DNA of 64,000 bases from CAVXFL01 sp963761015 (lineage in GTDB: Bacteria > Pseudomonadota > Alphaproteobacteria > Acetobacterales > Acetobacteraceae). Position 1 is the first letter of the stretch. The number at the start of each line of letters is the position of its first letter. Below are positions 57,226 to 64,000 of the stretch, one piece after another. Below the pieces are notes generated by a model. That model ran no database searches, was not told where the DNA came from, and worked only from the letters and a program-made list of their open reading frames with translations. The position numbers and the translations under genes were made by a program. The stretch is from the NCBI GenBank assembly GCA_963761015.1, contig CAVXFL010000016.1:434001-498000 (forward strand), given 5' to 3'.

Positions 57226-59153
57226 CGGAACAGCATGAACACGGCGAGCAGCACCACCACGCCGACCAGCATGGAGAAGGCATAGACCGCGATCGATCCG
57301 GTTTGCAGCTTCACCACCTCCGAGGAGGATTCGGTGGTCAGTGCCGCCAACCCGTTCGGTACGCCATCGATGACGACCTCGTCACCCACGTGCCAGAGCA
57401 GACGCGCCAGCGCGAAGGTCGGGCGGACGAAGATCGCGTCATACAACTCGTCGAAATACCATTTGTTGAACAGGAACAGATAAACCGGCCGGAACGTTTG
57501 CGCCAGCCGCGCCGGCCAGGACGGGAACGCCATGTACATCAGATATGCCAGAGCGATGCCGACCACGCCGGTGACAGTCGGCAACAGCGCGATCACGGTC
57601 GGGATGTGTTCCATCATGGCGAGGATGTGGTTGTTGGGGCCGCTGAAGATCGCGCCGCGCCAGTACTGCGGCCAGTATTCGCCGATGAACAGGCTGTAGA
57701 ACGCCCAGCCGGTCAGGCAGGCGCCGAGCGCCAGCACAATGAGCGGGCCGGCCATCACCGCCGGGCTTTCATGCGCGTGCGCCAGCACGGCCGGCTCGGC
57801 GCGCGAGCGGCCGTGGAACGTCATGATGAGCAGCCGCCAGGAGTAGAACGCCGTCAGGAACGCCGCCAGGGTGCCGCACGCGAATCCGTACATGCCGAGC
57901 GCGCTGTGCGCCGCCCAACTCGCTTCCAGAATGGCATCCTTGGAGTAGTAGCCGGCGAACAGCGGAATGCCGGCGATCGCCAGGCTGCCGGCCCACATGA
58001 CGACGTAGGTCAGCGGTATGCGCCGCCACAGCCCGCCCATGCGCCGCATGTCCTGCTCGCCGCTCATCGCATGGATCACCGATCCGGCGCCGAGGAACAG
58101 CAGCGCCTTGAAGAAGGCGTGCGTGATCAGGTGAAAGATCGACACCTGATACGCCCCCACGCCGGCGGCGATGAACATGTAGCCGAGCTGCGAACAGGTC
58201 GAATAGGCGATCACCCGCTTGATGTCGGTCTGGGTGCAGGCGATGGTCGCGGTGAAGAACGCGGTCGTCGCACCGACCACCAGGATCATGTCCTTGGCAA
58301 CCGGCGCGAACTCGAGAAGCGGCGACATGCGCGCGACCAGGAACACGCCGGCCGTCACCATCGTCGCCGCGTGGATCAGCGCCGAAACCGGGGTCGGGCC
58401 TTCCATCGCGTCGGGCAGCCACACATGCAGCCCGATCTGCGCCGATTTCCCCATGGCGCCGATGAACAGCAGGATGCCGATCACCTCGTAGGCGCGGAAA
58501 TCGGTGCCGAACAGATGATAGGCGGTGTTCACATACCGCGGAATCGCCGCGAATATCTCGGGAAAGGAAATCGAGCCGAACACGAAGAAGATCATGCCGA
58601 TGCCGACGGCGAAGGCCAGATCGCCGATGCGGTTGACCACGAACGCCTTGATGGCGGCGGCGCAGGCGCTCGGGCGGTCGTACCAATAGCCGATCAGCAG
58701 GTAGCTCGCGAGCCCGACGCCTTCCCAGCCGAAGAACAGCTGCAACAGGTTGTTCGCCGTCACCAGCATGAGCATGGCGAAGGTGAACATCGAGATGTAG
58801 GCGAAGAAGCGATAGACCGGGTAGTCGTCGTGCGCCATGTAGCCGACGCTGTAGACATGGATCAACATCGAGACGAAGGTGACCATCGCCACCATGGTGA
58901 CGGATAGCGCGTCGTAGCGCAGCGCCCAGTCGACATGGAACGTCCCGGCTTCCAGGAACGTGCCGATCTGGATCTCGGACGACGGCGCGCCGCCCCAGAC
59001 GAACTGCACCCAGGCGGTCACGCCGAACGCCGCCGCGACCAGCATGCCGAGAATGCTGACGGCCTGGCTGGCGCGGTCGCCGATGGCGCGGCCGAGCAGC
59101 CCGGCGATCAGCGAGCCGACGAGCGGGGCAAAGACGGCGATGAGGTAGAACAT
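57222..59153 (-). CDS. nuoL: NADH-quinone oxidoreductase subunit L
   Basis: Largest antiporter-like subunit of complex I, 643 residues, with the long lateral helix at its C-terminus. Conserved parts: HVDWALRYDALSVTMVAMVT, FFGWEGVGLASYLLIGYWYD, AQIGLHVWLPDAMEGPTPVS, KRVIAYSTCSQLGYMFIAAG, GIPLFAGYYSKDAILEASWA. No frameshift. It starts 1 nt after nuoK. Confidence 0.97.
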   Translation of the reverse strand: MFYLIAVFAPLVGSLIAGLLGRAIGDRASQAVSILGMLVAAAFGVTAWVQFVWGGAPSSEIQIGTFLEAGTFHVDWALRYDALSVTMVAMVTFVSMLIHVYSVGYMAHDDYPVYRFFAYISMFTFAMLMLVTANNLLQLFFGWEGVGLASYLLIGYWYDRPSACAAAIKAFVVNRIGDLAFAVGIGMIFFVFGSISFPEIFAAIPRYVNTAYHLFGTDFRAYEVIGILLFIGAMGKSAQIGLHVWLPDAMEGPTPVSALIHAATMVTAGVFLVARMSPLLEFAPVAKDMILVVGATTAFFTATIACTQTDIKRVIAYSTCSQLGYMFIAAGVGAYQVSIFHLITHAFFKALLFLGAGSVIHAMSGEQDMRRMGGLWRRIPLTYVVMWAGSLAIAGIPLFAGYYSKDAILEASWAAHSALGMYGFACGTLAAFLTAFYSWRLLIMTFHGRSRAEPAVLAHAHESPAVMAGPLIVLALGACLTGWAFYSLFIGEYWPQYWRGAIFSGPNNHILAMMEHIPTVIALLPTVTGVVGIALAYLMYMAFPSWPARLAQTFRPVYLFLFNKWYFDELYDAIFVRPTFALARLLWHVGDEVVIDGVPNGLAALTTESSSEVVKLQTGSIAVYAFSMLVGVVVLLAVFMLFR

Positions 59154-59154
59154 C

Positions 59155-59472
59155 TCAGCCCTTCATCAGGTTGACGTCCTCGACCTGGATCGAGCCGCGG
59201 TTGCGGAAATACACCACCACGATCGCCAGCCCGATCGCCGATTCCGCTGCCGCCACGCCGAGCACGAACATGGCGAACACCTGCCCCACCATGTCGCCCA
59301 GCGCCGCCGAGAACGCCACCAGATTGAGGTTCACCGCGAGCAGGATCAGCTCGATCGACATCAGAATGATGATGACGTTCTTGCGGTTCAGGAATATGCC
59401 GAACACGCCGAGCACCAGCAGGACGGCGGCGACGGCGAGATAATGGCCGAGCCCGACGGCGATCATGATCAA
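59155..59472 (-). CDS. nuoK: NADH-quinone oxidoreductase subunit K
   Basis: Small three-helix membrane subunit, 105 residues. YLAVAAVLLVLGVFGIFLNR, NVIIILMSIELILLAVNLNL with the conserved Glu, and VAAAESAIGLAIVVVYFRNR with the second Glu. The start ATG overlaps the nuoJ stop. Confidence 0.97.
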   Translation of the reverse strand: MIMIAVGLGHYLAVAAVLLVLGVFGIFLNRKNVIIILMSIELILLAVNLNLVAFSAALGDMVGQVFAMFVLGVAAAESAIGLAIVVVYFRNRGSIQVEDVNLMKG

Positions 59473-60182
59473 TGCACCCCCGGCGCTTCGTCGTGCGAAT
59501 GTGGCGCATCGACGTGGCCTGCCGGCGCGGCGTGCGCCGGTTCGGGCGCTTTCGGCCGCCTGATGTCGGCGAGCTTCACCCCGGCGCGCAACCCGACCCG
59601 CACCACCTCCAGCGTATCGTCGAGCTCGCGCGCGGTCTGGATCGCGATGTCCTGCCGGCGCGCCCGGCTCGGCCCGCGATGCGTCAGCACGATGGCGCCG
59701 ATCATCGCCACCAGCAGGATGACGCCGGCGATCTGGAACAGCAGCACGTATTGCGTGTACAGCAGCCGGCCCAGCGCCACCGTGTTCTGCAGATGCTCGG
59801 GTCTCGGGGCGAAGCGGAAGCGCGCCACGTTGGGAACGAAGCGCCAGCCGCCGACCACCATCAGCAGTTCGATCGCCAGCACTACGCCCACGGCGGCGCC
59901 GATCGGGGCGTAGCGCTGGAAGCCGCTGCGCAGCTCGGCGAAGTTCACATCCAGCATCATGACGACGAACATGAACAGCACCGCGACCGCGCCCACGTAG
60001 ACGATGGCGAGAATCATCGCCAGGAACTCGGCGCCCAGCAGCAAGAACAGCCCCGCGGCGTTGAAGAACGCGAGGATCAGGAACAGCACCGAATGCACCG
60101 GATTGCGCGCGCTGATCACCATCGCCGCGGACGCCAGCAGCACGACGGCGAACAGGTAGAAGAAGATAGTGGCTACGACCAT
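59469..60182 (-). CDS. nuoJ: NADH-quinone oxidoreductase subunit J
   Basis: Five-helix membrane subunit of 237 residues from ATG 60182. FFYLFAVVLLASAAMVISAR, NPVHSVLFLILAFFNAAGLF, EFLAMILAIVYVGAVAVLFM and FVVMMLDVNFAELRSGFQRY are typical. After the usual end it has a tail of about 50 residues, rich in His, Pro and Ala (AHAAPAGHVDAPHSHDEAPG). The extension lacks hydrophobic segments. Confidence 0.96.
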   Translation of the reverse strand: MVVATIFFYLFAVVLLASAAMVISARNPVHSVLFLILAFFNAAGLFLLLGAEFLAMILAIVYVGAVAVLFMFVVMMLDVNFAELRSGFQRYAPIGAAVGVVLAIELLMVVGGWRFVPNVARFRFAPRPEHLQNTVALGRLLYTQYVLLFQIAGVILLVAMIGAIVLTHRGPSRARRQDIAIQTARELDDTLEVVRVGLRAGVKLADIRRPKAPEPAHAAPAGHVDAPHSHDEAPGVH

Positions 60183-60210
60183 GCGGCTGCCTGTGACATC
60201 CAATGACCCG

Positions 60211-60741
60211 TCATCGATACGGCGCGTCCAATTCCAGCCGCTTGGCGAGTTCGGCCTCCCAGCGGTCGCCGTTCGCCAGCAGCCGCCCCTTGTCGTACAG
60301 CAGTTCCTCGCGCGTTTCCGTCGCATATTCGAAATTCGGCCCCTCGACGATGGCGTCCACCGGGCAGGATTCCTCGCACAGCCCGCAATAGATGCACTTC
60401 ACCATGTCGATGTCGTAGCGCGTGGTGCGGCGCGAGCCGTCCGCGCGCGGTTCGGCCTCGATGGTGATCGCCTGCGCCGGGCAGACCGCCTCGCACAGCT
60501 TGCAGGCGATGCAGCGCTCCTCGCCGTTCGGATAGCGGCGCAGCGCGTGCTCGCCGCGGAAACGCGGGCTCAGCGGCCCCTTCTCGTACGGGTAGTTGAT
60601 GGTCGCTTTCGGGCGGAAGAAATACACCAGCGTCAGCCACATGCCGCCGACGATCTCGGCGAGCGCCAAGCTGCGCCAGAGCCGGCCGGTCGCGCCCGTA
60701 TCCCGGCGCGCGCCATGCCCCGCGGGATGATCAGCTTGCAT
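60211..60741 (-). CDS. nuoI: NADH-quinone oxidoreductase subunit I
   Basis: Peripheral subunit carrying clusters N6a and N6b. It is 176 residues with two 4Fe-4S motifs: CIACKLCEAVCPAQAITIEA near residue 77 and CIYCGLCEESCPVDAIVEGP near residue 116. The N-terminal membrane-contacting helix region is WLTLVYFFRPKATINYPYEK. It overlaps the nuoH stop by 11 nt. Confidence 0.96.
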   Translation of the reverse strand: MQADHPAGHGARRDTGATGRLWRSLALAEIVGGMWLTLVYFFRPKATINYPYEKGPLSPRFRGEHALRRYPNGEERCIACKLCEAVCPAQAITIEAEPRADGSRRTTRYDIDMVKCIYCGLCEESCPVDAIVEGPNFEYATETREELLYDKGRLLANGDRWEAELAKRLELDAPYR

Positions 60742-61762
60742 TGGGCAGCCACCCCATTCCCATGAGAACCCCGGCGACGACCACCAGATAGCCGAGCGAA
60801 AGCGGCAGGAAGACCTTCCAGCCGAGCCGCATGAGCTGGTCGTAGCGGTAGCGCGGCAGGGTGCCGCGCACCCAGAAGAACACGAACATGCAGAACAGGA
60901 TCTTCAGCAGGAACCAGACCGGCCCCGGCAGCCAGGTCCAGCCGAACGGGCCGAGCCAGCCGCCCAGGAACAGGATCGTGGTCAAGGCGCTGACCAGCAG
61001 CATGTTGGCGTACTCGCCGAGGAAGAACAGCGCGAACGCCATGGCGCTGTATTCCACGAAATAGCCCGCGACGATCTCGCTTTCGCCCTCCGGCAGATCG
61101 AACGGCGAGCGGTTCGTCTCCGCCAGACCCGAGACGAAGAACACGACAAACATCGGGAACAGCGGAATGCAGTACCAGATGTGCCGCTGCGCCAGGACGA
61201 TCGCGTTCAGGTTCAGGCTGCCGGCGCACAGCAGCACGGAAACCAGCACGAAGCCGATCGAGACCTCGTAGCTGATCATCTGCGCCGCGCTGCGCAGCGC
61301 GCCGAGGAAGGCGTATTTGGAATTGCTCGCCCAGCCCGAGATGATAATGCCGTAGACGCCGAGCGAACTGATCGCGAACAGATAGAGGATGCCGACATTG
61401 ATGTTGGCGATCGCCCAGCCGTCGTTCACCGGGATCACCGCCCAGGCGATCATGGCGAGCACGAAAGTGATGACCGGGGCGAGCAGGAACAGAAGACGAT
61501 TCGCTCCCGTCGGGATGATCGTCTCCTTCATAAACATCTTGATCGCATCGGCGAAGGGCTGGAACAGCCCCAAGGGCCCGACCACGTTCGGCCCCTTGCG
61601 CAACTGGATCGCCGCCAGCACCTTGCGCTCCGCCAGGGTCGCGTACGCGACCAGCAGCAGTAGCGGCACCATCAGCACCAGCACCTCCACCACGAACAGG
61701 ATGAAGGTGCCGAACGGTGTCGCGAAGAAGCCGACGCGCGGAAAGAAGCCCCCGGTCAGCAT
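60731..61762 (-). CDS. nuoH: NADH-quinone oxidoreductase subunit H
   Basis: Membrane subunit at the quinone-entry site, 343 residues from ATG 61762. YATLAERKVLAAIQLRKGPN and VVGPLGLFQPFADAIKMFMK are the conserved first loop; SKYAFLGALRSAAQMISYEV and ETNRSPFDLPEGESEIVAGY contain the quinone-site Glu residues. In the raw sequence a frameshift in nuoG leaves no stop before this gene, so NuoG and NuoH read as a single 1032-residue frame; the proper nuoG stop lies 2 nt before this ATG. Confidence 0.96.
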   Translation of the reverse strand: MLTGGFFPRVGFFATPFGTFILFVVEVLVLMVPLLLLVAYATLAERKVLAAIQLRKGPNVVGPLGLFQPFADAIKMFMKETIIPTGANRLLFLLAPVITFVLAMIAWAVIPVNDGWAIANINVGILYLFAISSLGVYGIIISGWASNSKYAFLGALRSAAQMISYEVSIGFVLVSVLLCAGSLNLNAIVLAQRHIWYCIPLFPMFVVFFVSGLAETNRSPFDLPEGESEIVAGYFVEYSAMAFALFFLGEYANMLLVSALTTILFLGGWLGPFGWTWLPGPVWFLLKILFCMFVFFWVRGTLPRYRYDQLMRLGWKVFLPLSLGYLVVVAGVLMGMGWLPNAS

Positions 61763-61764
61763 CG

Positions 61765-63829
61765 CTATTCCGCCGCCTGCAAGATCGGCTGCCGCTCGTA
61801 ATAGATTTCGGTGCAGGCCGTCATGGTCGGGCTCGCGCGGCTGATCGGATCGGTCTGATAGTAGTTCGCCACCGCGGGAACAAAGGGTTCGGACAGAAGC
61901 CCGGCCGGATCGCCGGATGGCGGCGTGCGGTCCGTGCAGGCGAGCGGCGGCCGCTCGCCCGTGCGCGCGAACACCGGATTGACCTCGATCAGCCGGCCGC
62001 GCACGTCGTCCAGCGAGTTGGTACGGCAACGGATGCCCGATCAGTTCGCTGAAGGCGCGCAGGATTTTCCAGTCCTCGCGCGCTTCGCCGGGCGGATAGA
62101 GTGCGAACTCGGCCTGCTGTACCCGCCCTTCGGTGTTCACGTAGGTGCCGTGTTTCTCGGTGTACGCCGCGCCGGGCAGGATCACGTCGGCGCGCGCCGC
62201 GCCGCGGTCGCCGTGGTGGCCCTGATAAATCACGAACGTGTCCGGCCCGATGCGCGCGGTATCCAGTTCGTCCGCGCCGAGCAGCCACAGCACATCGACG
62301 CCGCCGCCCAGCATGGCTTCAAGGCCGAACCCGCCTGGCCCCGGCAGGAACCCGAGATCGAGCGCACCGACCCGCGCCGCCGCCGTGTGCAGCACGTTGA
62401 ACCCGTGCCAGTCCAGGCCGAGCGTCCCGGTGTCGTCGGCCAGCCGCCAGCCCGCGGCGAGCACCGCTGCCCCATCGGGCCGGCGCAGCGCGCCCTGCCC
62501 GAGAACGATCATCGGCTGCTTGGCATCGCGCAGCACGCCGGCGGTTTCATGGGTGCCCGCGAGCAAATCCGCCAGAACGGCGGGCGTGTCGCCGAGCCAT
62601 TGCACGCCGTAGCCGAGATCGGCTTCGGGGCCGATCGCCGCGATGGGGAATTTTCCGGCGACCCAGCGTTTGCGGATGCGCGCGTTCAACACCGGCGCCT
62701 CGCGCCGCGGATTGCTGCCGACAATCAACAGCGCGTCGGCGTTCTCGATGCCCGGAATCGTCGTGTTGAACACGTAGAAGTCGCGCCGCGAGCCGTCCAG
62801 CATCGCGCCGTCCTGGCGGCAATCGAGGTTGGCCGAACCCAGCGCGGCCATGAGATCCTTGAGCGCCACGATGCTCTCGGCATCGCAGAGATCGCCCGCG
62901 ACGGCGCCGATGCGCTCGCCCGGAAGGTGCCGCAGCCGATCGACGATGGCCGTGAACGCCTCCGCCCAGGTCGCCGGCGCCAGGTTGCCGTCGCGCCGAA
63001 TCCACGGCCGGTCGAGCCGGCGCCGCTTCAGCCCGTCGATCGCGAAGCGCGACTTGTCGGCCAGCCACTCCTCGTTCACGTCCTCGTTCAGGCGCGGCAG
63101 GATGCGCAGCACTTCCGGCCCGCGCGCATCGACGCGGATATTGGTGCCGACCGCGTCCAGCACGTCGATGCTGTCGGTCTTCGACAACTCCCACGAGCGC
63201 GCGACGAAGGCGTACGGCTTGGAGGTGAGCGCGCCCACCGGGCAAATGTCGATGATGTTGCCGGACAGCTCCGAGGTCAGCGCGCGCTCAATATAGGTGG
63301 TGATCTCCATGTCCTCGCTGCGCCCGGTGGCGCCGAGTTCCGGCACGCCCGCGACCTCGTGCAGGAAGCGGACGCAGCGCGTGCACTGGATGCAGCGCGT
63401 CATCACCGTCTTGACCAGCGGGCCGAGATATTTGTCGTCCACCGCGCGCTTGCGCTCGTGATAGCGGGAGCGATCCATGCCGTACGCCATGGACTGATCC
63501 TGCAAATCGCACTCGCCGCCCTGATCGCAGATCGGGCAATCCAGCGGATGATTGATGAGCAGGAATTCCATCACGCCGCGGCGCGCGTTGCGCACCATCG
63601 GGCTGTCGGTCTTCACCACCATGCCGTCGGCGACCGGAAACGCGCAGGACGCGACCGGCTTCGGCGACTTCTCCACCTCGACCAGACACATGCGGCAGTT
63701 GCCGGCGACGGACAGCCGGTCGTGGTAGCAGAAGCGCGGGATTTCCTTGCCCGCGGCCTCGCACGCCTGCAGCACGCTCGATCCGTTCGGCACCTCGATC
63801 TCGATGCCGTCGATAGTGACCTTGGCCAT
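61765..63829 (-). CDS. nuoG: NADH-quinone oxidoreductase subunit G, one apparent +1 frameshift near the 3' end
   Basis: Largest hydrophilic subunit, with one 2Fe-2S and two or three 4Fe-4S clusters. The N-terminus has FCYHDRLSVAGNCRMCLVEV and HPLDCPICDQGGECDLQDQS, then TRCIQCTRCVRFLHEVAG. The molybdopterin-like domain follows. Near 62020 the frame leaves NuoG at HPLPYQ. Dropping one C (coding strand, 62020/62021) gives NSLDDVRGRLIEVNPVFAR and a C-terminus ending TEIYYERQPILQAAE, then TAG at 61767-61765. The restored protein has about 687 residues, normal for alphaproteobacteria. Confidence 0.93.
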
Positions 63830-63832
63830 CGT

Positions 63833-64000
63833 TTATTCCGCCGCCAGCGGCATCGGGCGCGGCACGCTGGCGGATTTGTACTGCGCGATCCGTTCCTCCA
63901 TCAGCGGCCGGAAATGCCGGATCAAGCCCTGCACCGGCCAGGCCGCCGCGTCGCCGAGCGCGCAGATCGTGTGGCCCTCGATCTGCCGCGTCACCTGATC
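63833..64000 (-). CDS. nuoF: NADH-quinone oxidoreductase subunit F, C-terminal part only
   Basis: The last 55 codons of NuoF, cut by the window end. The read protein QIEGHTICALGDAAAWPVQG carries the last cysteine ligand of the N3 cluster (TICALGDAAA), followed by LIRHFRPLMEERIAQY. It precedes nuoG by 3 nt, as in the canonical operon order. Confidence 0.92.
   Translation of the reverse strand, partial: DQVTRQIEGHTICALGDAAAWPVQGLIRHFRPLMEERIAQYKSASVPRPMPLAAE

Noticed and set aside
54883..57285. Long plus-strand open frame (800 codons) opposite nuoM and nuoN
   Set aside because: Low-complexity Gln/His/Glu/Arg-rich product, antisense to membrane-protein genes; no ribosome site or conserved motif.

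Overview
The window is high-GC DNA read almost entirely as minus-strand operons. It fits an alphaproteobacterium of the Rhodospirillales, probably Acetobacteraceae or a close relative. This rests on two conserved blocks: rpsB-tsf-pyrH-frr-uppS-cdsA-dxr-rseP-bamA-ompH-lpxD-fabZ-lpxA-lpxI, and nuoF-nuoN followed by birA-rnj-DUF1467-proS-lolC-lolD-dnaE. The short ProRS and the heptose, LpxI and Lol genes mark a diderm cell with LPS. No rRNA, tRNA, CRISPR array, prophage or intact insertion sequence was seen.

Positions 1-28 kb form an accessory and metabolic region. In order it holds: a partial NRAMP-like metal transporter and a DadA-like amine oxidoreductase; a three-gene molybdenum hydroxylase (CoxS/L/M type); a broken Uma2 gene; selB with an in-frame amber codon; an RHH/GNAT toxin-antitoxin pair; a GtrA membrane protein; a lone, doubly frameshifted CoxL-type subunit and a second broken Uma2 gene; a DUF1326 protein, a secreted protein and a PAS-GGDEF-EAL protein; an SDR, a YbhB protein and an APH-like kinase; hldE with a radical SAM protein; two SMP-30-like exported proteins; and ycjF/ycjX and gloA.

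Positions 27.7-42.1 kb carry translation, isoprenoid, phospholipid, outer-membrane assembly and lipid A genes in the classical order, transcribed from rpsB downward. A 73-codon gene of opposite strand sits between lpxA and lpxI. Positions 42.2-44.1 kb hold two cupins and a tyrosine-rich envelope protein. Positions 44.1-64 kb carry dnaE, the Lol exporter genes, proS, RNase J, birA and the respiratory complex I operon, cut by the window end inside nuoF.

The most consequential observation is technical and biological at once. Ten single-base indels, nine of them insertions, break otherwise well conserved genes, including the normally essential bamA and dxr and the complex I genes nuoN and nuoG. 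Restoring one base in each gives full family-length proteins with intact termini. The apparent BamA-OmpH and NuoG-NuoH fusions come from these shifts. Insertion-biased sequencing or assembly error is the leading explanation, so the broken genes should not be called pseudogenes without read-level checks.
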